From contig DDEQ01000037.1 of assembly GCA_002336105.1 (NCBI GenBank), positions 3,792-64,821 of the forward strand: a DNA stretch of 61,030 bases, written 5' to 3'. Positions 54,781 through 61,030 of the stretch are shown here, piece after piece; position 1 is the first letter of the stretch, and every line of letters begins with the position of its first letter. The stretch comes from Chthonomonas sp. UBA1950 (GTDB taxonomy: Bacteria; Armatimonadota; Fimbriimonadia; Fimbriimonadales; Fimbriimonadaceae). Made by a program: the position numbers and the translations under genes. The notes beneath the pieces are model-generated. The model had not been told where the DNA came from, did not search any database, and saw nothing but the letters and a program-made list of their open reading frames with translations.

Positions 54781-56445
54781 ATGCCCGATGAGTCTTCACG
54801 CTCACTAGAACTGCTACAGAAGGTAATCGATGTTGCGCCAGCAGATAATGCACGTCTGCAGAATTATCTTGCCGCGCTCAAAGAAGCGCTCATGAGCGAC
54901 GATAGCGAGCGCGAAGAAGCGGCTAAATTGCTCTCGGAATATGAGAAAGCTTACGAGAAGCTTACAGCCCCCGCGAACCGCCTTGCGACGTTTTTAGAGT
55001 GGCTAGATTCCTCAGAAAATTCGTTAGCATTGATCTCGTTAGGCGATCAAGAGTACGTCACCCAGGTTGATCCTTCCGTTGAGAAAGATTTATTACAACT
55101 CGGACAGCGTGTAAGGGTGAATGACGCCTATGCCATCGTTGGACAACTTCCACCAAGTTCGTTTGGGGCAGTCGCCAAGGTTTCCGAAGTCCTCGATCAT
55201 GGCATGATCCGTATCGGCGGAAACGGTCCTGGTAGCGAAGGCAGATTCGTTCTTTTATCGCCGAGGTTGAAGGACATCAGCATCAAAGTTGGCGACGAGG
55301 TGCGCATCGACTCCAGCGGCAGAATAGCTCTTGAGCACTACGAGAAACAGGAGAGTAAAGACTACTTCTTGGAGCAAGTTCCAGAGGTGCCATGGGAGAA
55401 TATCGGTGGGCAAACTCAAGCTATTCAGTTGATCCGCGACACCATCGAGCAGCCATTGCTTCACCCCGAAATCTTTGCTCGGTTCGATAAAAAGCCGATC
55501 AAAGGCATCTTGCTTTACGGCCCTCCTGGGTGCGGAAAGACCTTGATCGGCAAAGCCACTGCTTACAACCTCACCAAGGAATACAGCAGACAGACTGGGC
55601 GCGAAGTAAAGGAATACTTCATGGCAATCTCCGGGCCGAAGATCCTTAACATGTGGCTAGGAGAGACGGAGCGAATGGTTCGGGAGATATTCAGCACCGC
55701 TCGGGAGAAGGCCAAAGAAGGACGTTTGGTCTTCATCTTTATGGATGAAGCTGAAGCCGTCCTACGAACACGTTCTGGGGGGCGATATCTGAATATCAGC
55801 AACACGGTCGTACCGCAGTTTTGCGCGGAGCTAGACGGGCTACAAGAGCTTGAGAATGTCATTCTCATGTTGACTTCAAACCGGCCAGATTATATCGATC
55901 CTGCCGTTTTGCGGCCCGAGCGAATCGACCGAAAGGTAAAGGTGAATCGCCCAGATCGGGATTCTGCTCAGCAGATTTTGGGAATCTACTTACACTCGGA
56001 TCTACCGGTTGACCCCGAGATCCTGGCGCGGTTCGACGGAGAAGTCGATTGTGCCCGCAAGGAGATGGTTGAGCAACTCACCGAATTCATATGGCGAAAG
56101 TCGAAACCCACAGAATTCCTAAAGGTCTACATGCGAAACGGCTCAACAGAAACGCTTCATTGGTCTGACCTTGTTTCAGGCGCCCTTCTGAAAAGTATTG
56201 TCGATAGAGCGAAAGATAGCGCGATCAAACGTGCTATCTCGACGGGCGATTCAACGGTTGGTATTTCAATGACTGACTTGTTTGAGGCGGCTGAACGGGA
56301 ATACAAAGAGAACGAGATATTCCCGAAGTCAGACACGCAAGAAGACTGGCTACAACTGCTCGATTACGCTCCTGAGAACATCGCATCGGTCAAGCCGGTC
56401 AGCGCAAATCGAGGCGAGACTCTGGCTCGGAAAGCAGTGATGTAA
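54781..56445 (+). CDS. arc: Proteasome-associated AAA+ ATPase ARC (Mpa-like)
   Basis: 554 aa. An N-terminal coiled coil (about 1-75), two OB-like domains (about 80-190), then AAA+ with EVPWENIGGQ, Walker A GPPGCGKT (247-254), Walker B VFIFMDEAE, and SNRPDYIDPAVLRPERIDR as sensor region. This order is that of ARC/Mpa, the ring ATPase that unfolds Pup-tagged proteins for the 20S proteasome. The C-terminus ends LARKAVM and lacks the Gln-Tyr-Leu (HbYX-type) gate-opening tail of Mpa. Pup, Dop and 20S genes are not in the window; only the DnaA-like gene is adjacent. Confidence 0.92.
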   Translation: MPDESSRSLELLQKVIDVAPADNARLQNYLAALKEALMSDDSEREEAAKLLSEYEKAYEKLTAPANRLATFLEWLDSSENSLALISLGDQEYVTQVDPSVEKDLLQLGQRVRVNDAYAIVGQLPPSSFGAVAKVSEVLDHGMIRIGGNGPGSEGRFVLLSPRLKDISIKVGDEVRIDSSGRIALEHYEKQESKDYFLEQVPEVPWENIGGQTQAIQLIRDTIEQPLLHPEIFARFDKKPIKGILLYGPPGCGKTLIGKATAYNLTKEYSRQTGREVKEYFMAISGPKILNMWLGETERMVREIFSTAREKAKEGRLVFIFMDEAEAVLRTRSGGRYLNISNTVVPQFCAELDGLQELENVILMLTSNRPDYIDPAVLRPERIDRKVKVNRPDRDSAQQILGIYLHSDLPVDPEILARFDGEVDCARKEMVEQLTEFIWRKSKPTEFLKVYMRNGSTETLHWSDLVSGALLKSIVDRAKDSAIKRAISTGDSTVGISMTDLFEAAEREYKENEIFPKSDTQEDWLQLLDYAPENIASVKPVSANRGETLARKAVM

Positions 56446-56449
56446 ACAT

Positions 56450-56479
56450 AGTCTTTGCTCTTAGCCAAAGACTTTTGCC
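56450..56479 (+). terminator. First hairpin after arc
   Basis: AGTCTTTG and CAAAGACT form an 8-bp stem (56450-56457 with 56466-56473) followed by TTTTG. It is five nt after the arc stop. Confidence 0.65.
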
Positions 56480-56508
56480 CGCGATTTGATCACCGCGGGC
56501 AACGTTTT
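56477..56508 (+). terminator. Second hairpin after arc, between convergent genes
   Basis: GCCCGCG and CGCGGGC form a 7-bp GC-rich stem with a 10-nt loop, followed by AACGTTTTGTT. It sits next to the OsmC stop and may serve both genes. Confidence 0.6.
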
Positions 56509-56509
56509 G

Positions 56510-56935
56510 TTAGTGAATCTCGCCGACGCTTTCGACGGTCGGAGCGGCGCGAAGAGTTGCAATCACCGAGCAGTATTTCTCATCTGAAAGCTTGATCGCT
56601 GTCTCGAATGCTTTCGGATCGATGTCTTCGCCCTCGACATGATGGATGAATTTGAGCCACTTGTACGGGCGGGGATAGACACCTTCTTCAGTCCGCTCGC
56701 CGTCTACTTCGACCCAATATCGAGTGACCTTTTGGCGCTTTTTGTTCATGATTATCATGACGTCTATGCCAGAGCAGGCGGCAGCTGCGCACACAAATGT
56801 CTCAAATGGTGTTGGGCCTAAGGTTGTCTCTCCCTCTTCTGGATAAGTGTCCATCATGAACTTCTTCCCACTGGGCGGAGTAGCTTCAAAGGCCATATTG
56901 CCTTTCCATTCAACAACGATTCGATTTTCACTCAT
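56510..56935 (-). CDS. OsmC/Ohr-family protein
   Basis: 141 aa from ATG 56935; the longer frame to 56995 would overlap the sigma factor gene and lacks a typical start. The OsmC fold is seen in LGPTPFETFVCAAAACSGID and the C-terminal SDEKYCSVIATLRAA, with Cys in both segments as in peroxide-reducing OsmC/YhfA proteins. Likely reduces organic hydroperoxides, with the exact substrate open. It lies 37 nt after the ECF sigma factor. Confidence 0.88.
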   Translation of the reverse strand: MSENRIVVEWKGNMAFEATPPSGKKFMMDTYPEEGETTLGPTPFETFVCAAAACSGIDVMIIMNKKRQKVTRYWVEVDGERTEEGVYPRPYKWLKFIHHVEGEDIDPKAFETAIKLSDEKYCSVIATLRAAPTVESVGEIH

Positions 56936-56972
56936 ATCTGATATTCCAGAGCCTCCTATGATGCCATAGGAT

Positions 56973-57488
56973 TCAATGTTCCAAGCTTCCGGCACAGATT
57001 GACTGGTCTAGCTGCTCTCGCACGATCTTTCGTGCCCGGTGCAGCCTAGATTTAACTGCCGCTATTGACAAGTTCAGTTCGCTCGCAACTTCCTCTGCCG
57101 GCAAACCTTCAACCTCGCGCATCTGATACACCTCGCGATAGATGGGTGGCAGGGCGCTCATGGCTCCCTGGATGCAACCTTTCAACTCGTTACGTTCGGC
57201 GGCGTCTTGAGCGGTTTGGTGATCTGCAAGATCCTGATCGGAGGGATCTAGAATAGCGTAGAGGGCATCTTTCTTTCGGATACGAATGCAGACACGCTTG
57301 CCAATAGATACGACCCAAGCTTTGAAGGCTTCTTCATTTCGAAGTTGCGAAGATGCCTTGTACGCTTGCAAAAGAGCCTCAGTGAGGGCATCTTCTGCAT
57401 CATCCTGGTTTCCGCAGACGCGAACAATCTGCTTAAAAACTGCATCTCGATGGCGTCTGGCTAGACGATCAAAGTCTTGATTTTCCAT
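56973..57488 (-). CDS. ECF-type RNA polymerase sigma factor
   Basis: 171 aa. Region 2 includes GNQDDAEDALTEALLQAYK and FKAWVVSIGKR; region 4 is LPPIYREVYQMREVEGLPAEEVASELNLSIAAVKSRLHRARK. There is no region 1 or 3. No anti-sigma factor gene is adjacent; it sits between an RbsC-type permease (6-nt gap upstream) and OsmC, so control may be transcriptional. OsmC may be part of its regulon, an inference from position. Confidence 0.95.
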   Translation of the reverse strand: MENQDFDRLARRHRDAVFKQIVRVCGNQDDAEDALTEALLQAYKASSQLRNEEAFKAWVVSIGKRVCIRIRKKDALYAILDPSDQDLADHQTAQDAAERNELKGCIQGAMSALPPIYREVYQMREVEGLPAEEVASELNLSIAAVKSRLHRARKIVREQLDQSICAGSLEH

Positions 57489-57494
57489 GGTCGA

Positions 57495-58502
57495 TCAGGT
57501 GCTTGCTTTTAGGGCTCGCTTTTCAGCGAGCTGTGCGTTAAAGCGATCAAGGACGACCGCGATAACGATAGCAAAACCGATTATGATCGATTCGTAATTT
57601 TGATCCAGGTGTAGGTTTCGGATGGATTGCCTGATCATAACAATGACCAATGCGCCGAGCACTGCTCCGACTGCCGACCCTTTTCCACCCGTCAAGCTGG
57701 CGCCTCCAACGACGGCGGAAGCAATGACGAACAACTCGTAGCCATTCGCATCTGCCGAAGAGGCTGCTCCATAGAAGCTACTTCCCATAAAGGCCGCAAT
57801 ACCGGCGGTTAAACCGGCGATGACGTAAACGCCGGTGAAGATTCTTTTGATCTTTAATCCAGCGTATCGGGCGGCATCTTCGTTGCCACCTACGGCGAAT
57901 ATTCTACGTCCCCAGGTGGTTTTGGTGAGAAACAGAGAGCCGACTAGTCCGACAATCAACATCATGATCGTTGGGACTGGATAGAGAGTGGCTTTGAGTC
58001 CGAGGTTGGCTTTTGCGAACCCGATGATGTTATCAGGAACGGTGATGCTTTCAGCTTTACTGACAACAAATGCGACGCCTCGATACACCCACATCGTACC
58101 GAGAGTGATGATGAAGGGATGGACTTTTAACCGTGAAACCATCACTCCATTGAGCCAACCGAGCACAAGTCCAAGCCCAGCACACATGGCCAGAGCAATC
58201 CACGGAGAACCATTGTTTTTGCCATGGAACACCAGCGCCATGGCGACGCCAGCAAGAGCATAAATGGAGCCTATGGAAAGGTCAATGCCACCCGAGACTA
58301 TGACGGTTGTGATCCCGACGGCCATGATCGCGAAGAAGCTGGTATCGGTTGCGACTTGAATCAGAGTGTTAATATTGAGAAAGTTATTAACCTGATGTCC
58401 ATTTTCAGTATGGGTGCCCGCAAAAATCGTCATCACGGTCCCAAGAATGAGGATGACAAAGATCAATCCTAGTTGTTGGAACGAGAGCAGCTTCTTCAGC
58501 AT
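57495..58502 (-). CDS. Sugar ABC transporter permease (RbsC type)
   Basis: 335 aa, about 9-10 helices, BPD_transp_2 family. IVSGGIDLSIGSIYAL, GWLNGVMVSRLKVHPFIITLGTM and GGASLTGGKGSAVGAVLGALV are typical of ribose/xylose/galactose permeases. No RbsA-type ATPase or periplasmic binding protein is beside it, so it must work with subunits encoded elsewhere. A hairpin (58519-58550) precedes it, and the sigma factor starts 6 nt after its stop. Confidence 0.94.
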   Translation of the reverse strand: MLKKLLSFQQLGLIFVILILGTVMTIFAGTHTENGHQVNNFLNINTLIQVATDTSFFAIMAVGITTVIVSGGIDLSIGSIYALAGVAMALVFHGKNNGSPWIALAMCAGLGLVLGWLNGVMVSRLKVHPFIITLGTMWVYRGVAFVVSKAESITVPDNIIGFAKANLGLKATLYPVPTIMMLIVGLVGSLFLTKTTWGRRIFAVGGNEDAARYAGLKIKRIFTGVYVIAGLTAGIAAFMGSSFYGAASSADANGYELFVIASAVVGGASLTGGKGSAVGAVLGALVIVMIRQSIRNLHLDQNYESIIIGFAIVIAVVLDRFNAQLAEKRALKAST

Positions 58503-58518
58503 GGTTCGAATAATACAC

Positions 58519-58550
58519 TGAACGGGAAGCGTGGTTGCGTTTCCCGTTCA
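58519..58550 (-). terminator. Strong hairpin between the isomerase and the RbsC-type gene
   Basis: TGAACGGGAAGCG and CGTTTCCCGTTCA form a 13-bp stem with one G-U pair and a 6-nt loop. The minus-strand tail GTGTATTATTC is only moderately T-rich, so it may be a partial terminator or an RNA-stability element that sets the ratio of the two gene groups. Confidence 0.6.
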
Positions 58551-58558
58551 CGAGTGAT

Positions 58559-59287
58559 CTAGCTGAGGCCTTTACCTTTGAAGAATTTGATGCTCTTCTT
58601 GACGGCTTCAAGTGCGTCAATTGCTGACTGGTCAAGCTCGATGGCACCGTACTTGACGCCAGCCTTAAGCGCTGCCTCGATGATTGGATCCCAATCGAGG
58701 ACGCCTTCGCCTGCTGGTTGCCACTGTGGATCTTTTGTAGGATCGTAGTCTTTCAGGTGAACAACGGGAAGCCGATCAGCATACTTAGCGATATAACCGG
58801 CAGGATCTTCCCCGCCAATCTTGACCCATGCAAGGTCGAGCTCAGCAACAACATTTTCCTTGTCCGAAGCGCCATAGAGAGCCTCAAGTCCGCCAGGAAA
58901 TTCGAATGCATGGTTGTGGTAGCCAAGTTGAAGTCCGGCGGCTTTCACCTTCTTTCCGAGCTCATTCATTCTTGCGCCAAACTTGTCCCAGCCGTCTTTA
59001 TATTGATCTTCACCAATCCAAGGCACGAACAAGTAAGGAATACCAATGGTCTTGGCGTCTGAAATGACCTTGTCGAAGTCGTTTTCGAGGCCGTCGATGC
59101 CTTGGTGCGAACCACTAGCCTTGAGCCCGAGTTCATCGAGCATGGCCTTCCACTCTTCGGCAGTCTTGTCATACAGACCGGCAAATTCAACATACTCCAG
59201 GCCAGCTTCGGCAAGCTTGGCTAGAGTCCCTTTCAAATCCTGAGACAGATGGTCTCGAACGGTATATAGCTGGACGGAAAGTCGCAT
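58559..59287 (-). CDS. Sugar phosphate isomerase/epimerase
   Basis: 242 aa TIM barrel of the xylose-isomerase-like family. It starts MRLSVQLYTVRDHL with EYVEFAGLY, then metal-binding segments GYHNHAFEF, VVAELDLAWVKIGG, PVVHLKDYD and YGAIELDQS. The substrate is unknown. It is 9 nt after the zinc-ribbon/TPR gene and upstream of an RbsC-type permease, the second such isomerase-permease neighbourhood in the window. Confidence 0.88.
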   Translation of the reverse strand: MRLSVQLYTVRDHLSQDLKGTLAKLAEAGLEYVEFAGLYDKTAEEWKAMLDELGLKASGSHQGIDGLENDFDKVISDAKTIGIPYLFVPWIGEDQYKDGWDKFGARMNELGKKVKAAGLQLGYHNHAFEFPGGLEALYGASDKENVVAELDLAWVKIGGEDPAGYIAKYADRLPVVHLKDYDPTKDPQWQPAGEGVLDWDPIIEAALKAGVKYGAIELDQSAIDALEAVKKSIKFFKGKGLS

Positions 59288-59296
59288 ATCGTTCGA

Positions 59297-60385
59297 TTAT
59301 GGACCTGCTGTCCCCGTTGGTTGCGACGGTGTTGTCGGGATGTTGTCTCCCGTTGTGGTATTGGTCGCACGAGTAGGCCACTCGTGGCTTAAAATCTCTG
59401 GAATCCAAGCGTCAGCATTATCCTTGTGCTGCTCAGTCCATGTCGAAGTTTCTACGGTTTGGACTTTCGCACGTTGGATATCGGCGACGTAAACAAGAAT
59501 ATCTGCGCGAACAATTCGGACCGTTGCGGTAAGACAGTCGGAAAGCGAATCAACAGCGTCTTTGCCGATCTGCGCTGCTAGATGGCGTTCATCTTCACCT
59601 TCTTTCGCCGTGGCCGTGATCGCAAATTGACCTGAACGTGGGTCCCGAACAAGTGAGGTTATTCTTTGACCGAGGGAGCTAGCTTTCGTGAGCGAGCTCA
59701 GCGCTTCTGAGTCCTCCGAAGCTCCTTTTGACGTCACGGTTGCTTGGTCGGTTGAAGAGACTTGAGGTGTGGCCTGACCACTATCTGACGCTTCAGTTTT
59801 GGGCTGTGGCGAAGCTACGATTGGTTTGTCAAAGCTCTGACGCACAGAAACGGGAGCCTGACTGTGAGTTTGCTTTCCAACGAAGAATGCGATGGTGGCA
59901 AAGACGGCGATCAAAACAACCACCATCACGGCCATCAGTGGCGTGCTTGTGTTGCTAGGTGGTAATCCAAGTTGCTCTTCGGTCTGTTTTGCTTGAATTT
60001 GCGAGATGCTTCGTTGAGCGTTCTCAAGTTTTTGACGATCGGTGTTGGAACCTTCACTGATATCAAACGCTAGTTCATACCACTCTACGGCTTGCTCAAA
60101 TTGGGACTGATCCGATTGGATATCTCCCATGAGGATGTGTGCCTCATAGCTGTTCGGGTAACGCTTTAGGATGCTCAGGCATTGGCTTCTTGCCTGATCA
60201 TAGTCACCGCGAACGCGCAAAAGGTTGGCTTTTGCCAGTTCGCCGTCGAGCGCATCCTTGATGTCAGAGAAATCGTCGTCTCCCGCCATCGGTGCGCCAC
60301 ACTCAGGGCAAACCGCCTCTGTCGCCAAAACCGATGCAAAGCATCGGTCGCAAATCACCCGTTTAGTGTGTCCCTGTGCTGCCAA
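59297..60385 (-). CDS. Zinc-ribbon, TPR-like single-pass membrane protein
   Basis: 362 aa. An N-terminal zinc ribbon (C12, C15, C26, C29) is followed by TPR-like helices (about 45-125, with ANLLRVRGDYDQARSQCL and DQSQFEQAVEWYELAFD), a membrane helix (about 150-172), a Ser/Thr/Gln-rich linker and a C-terminal alpha/beta domain (about 235-340) of no recognised family. The start is TTG with GAGGAG upstream and the gene overlaps dut by 23 nt. Function unknown; the layout suggests a cytoplasmic adaptor with an extracytoplasmic sensor part. Confidence 0.75.
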   Translation of the reverse strand: MAAQGHTKRVICDRCFASVLATEAVCPECGAPMAGDDDFSDIKDALDGELAKANLLRVRGDYDQARSQCLSILKRYPNSYEAHILMGDIQSDQSQFEQAVEWYELAFDISEGSNTDRQKLENAQRSISQIQAKQTEEQLGLPPSNTSTPLMAVMVVVLIAVFATIAFFVGKQTHSQAPVSVRQSFDKPIVASPQPKTEASDSGQATPQVSSTDQATVTSKGASEDSEALSSLTKASSLGQRITSLVRDPRSGQFAITATAKEGEDERHLAAQIGKDAVDSLSDCLTATVRIVRADILVYVADIQRAKVQTVETSTWTEQHKDNADAWIPEILSHEWPTRATNTTTGDNIPTTPSQPTGTAGP

Positions 60386-60797
60386 ATCCTCCCTCTCCTC
60401 GAGCAGTATCCGCCAACTCGGCTACTCTCTCCCATTCAATTCTCATGACGGGACAGATCACCAATTGGCCAATTCTTTCTCCTCGGGCTAATTTGACGAC
60501 ATTTTCACCCAAATTGATCAGAATTACTCCAATTTCTCCACGATAATCTGAGTCAATCGTCCCTGGAGTGTTCACCATTGAGATGCCATGTTTGAGTGCT
60601 AAACCAGATCTTGGGCGGATCTGACCTTCGTATCCCCGTGGAATGGCGATTCGAATTCCGGTTGGAACAAGTTTTCTTTCCATCGGTTTGAGCTCTACCG
60701 CTTCGGTCGAGCATAGATCCATTCCTGCTGACCCTGTCGTTTTGTACTCAGGTAGAGTTGCAAGATCATTAAGGACAATGGGGATAGAAATCGACAT
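60363..60797 (-). CDS. dut: dUTP diphosphatase
   Basis: Hydrolyses dUTP to dUMP and PPi, keeping uracil out of DNA. 144 aa homotrimeric type with all five motifs: GSAGMDL, RPRSGLALKHG, NTPGTIDSDYRGEIGVILIN, ERIGQLVICPV and the C-terminal RGEGGFGSTG. It heads a unit with the overlapping zinc-ribbon/TPR gene. The divergent pxpB-like gene starts 32 nt away. Confidence 0.97.
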   Translation of the reverse strand: MSISIPIVLNDLATLPEYKTTGSAGMDLCSTEAVELKPMERKLVPTGIRIAIPRGYEGQIRPRSGLALKHGISMVNTPGTIDSDYRGEIGVILINLGENVVKLARGERIGQLVICPVMRIEWERVAELADTARGEGGFGSTGTH

Positions 60798-60829
60798 AAA
60801 GTCTATTTTATCGCCATTACAATGTCGTC

Positions 60830-61030
60830 ATGCGTTTTGAGTTACTTGGAGAGAACTGCTGGATCGTGCGAGAGCTATCCAAACCCGCCTACCGGGTTGC
60901 GGAGCAAATCGAGAACGCCAACATTCGGGGAGTGCTGGAAGTGGTTTCCAGCTTTAAGACTGTAGGAGTTTACTTTGATGACTGCGGAGTAGACCTAACT
61001 CTCATACAGAAAGCGATTGAAGCAGACGAT
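60830..61030 (+). CDS. pxpB: 5-oxoprolinase subunit B (PxpB/KipI family), 5' part
   Basis: 67 codons in frame to the window edge from ATG 60830. RFELLGENCWIVRE, AEQIENANIRGVLEVVSSFKTVGVYFDD and the following helix fit the start of the KipI/allophanate-hydrolase subunit 1 fold. In PxpABC this subunit takes part in ATP-dependent cleavage of 5-oxoproline. The rest of the gene and any pxpC/pxpA lie beyond the window, so the call rests on the first domain only. Confidence 0.7.
   Translation, partial: MRFELLGENCWIVRELSKPAYRVAEQIENANIRGVLEVVSSFKTVGVYFDDCGVDLTLIQKAIEADD

Noticed and set aside
1..61030. CRISPR arrays, insertion sequences, integrases or prophage genes
   Set aside because: No repeat-spacer pattern, transposase or integrase motif was seen while reading the window.

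Overview
The window looks like a chromosomal segment of a diderm, flagellated, pilus-bearing heterotroph. I lean towards Armatimonadota (Fimbriimonadia-like). This is an inference from the combination of type IV pilus genes, an outer-membrane barrel, a PEP-CTERM protein, flagellin, a proteasome-type ARC ATPase and many sugar genes; Planctomycetota or a neighbouring lineage is not excluded. No insertion sequence, prophage or CRISPR array was seen. The genes are mostly ordinary chromosomal ones, tightly packed, with many TTG/GTG starts and 4-nt stop/start overlaps.

Layout. 1-5.6 kb: a tRNA 5' end, then prepilin peptidase and pilB-pilT-pilC on the minus strand. 5.8-12.7 kb: a CHMI-like isomerase, a GT39 membrane transferase, hisI, a secreted Hcp-fold protein, a SulP transporter with a beta-carbonic anhydrase, a 59-residue basic protein and a ThuA-like protein. 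12.8-16 kb: a GH106-type rhamnosidase. 16-22 kb: the distal half of the spc ribosomal operon (rpsN-rpsH-rplF-rplR-rpsE-rpmD-rplO-secY-adk-map), with a hairpin plus U-tract abutting the adk start. 22.4-31.5 kb: flagellin, then a polytopic membrane protein, a 1560-residue alpha-2-macroglobulin and a VanW protein in overlapping order, then RNase HIII. 31.6-39.5 kb: a GT4 transferase, an outer-membrane barrel, pth-uppP-wecB, a CheY-like regulator, a NarL-type two-component pair and a small Pvc16/DUF4255-like protein.

39.5-49 kb: a GH38 alpha-mannosidase, xylose isomerase, a globin-coupled chemoreceptor, a MalF/MalG-type permease pair with a sugar isomerase, and a PEP-CTERM protein. 49.2-56.5 kb (plus strand): YtxH, an AI-2E-family permease, a DUF1573 protein with what looks like a dead matrixin domain, a tetraheme cytochrome joined to a nucleotidase-like domain, a divergent DnaA paralogue with a perfect DnaA box upstream, and the ARC ATPase. 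56.5-61 kb: OsmC, an ECF sigma factor, an RbsC-type permease, a second sugar isomerase, a zinc-ribbon/TPR membrane protein, dut, and the start of pxpB/kipI.

The most unusual parts are the DnaA paralogue/ARC pair with its DnaA box, the DUF1573-cytochrome pair, two contractile-injection-like proteins without an injection system (a secreted Hcp fold and a Pvc16-like protein), and the adk leader hairpin. All family assignments come from motifs read by eye; no database search was run.
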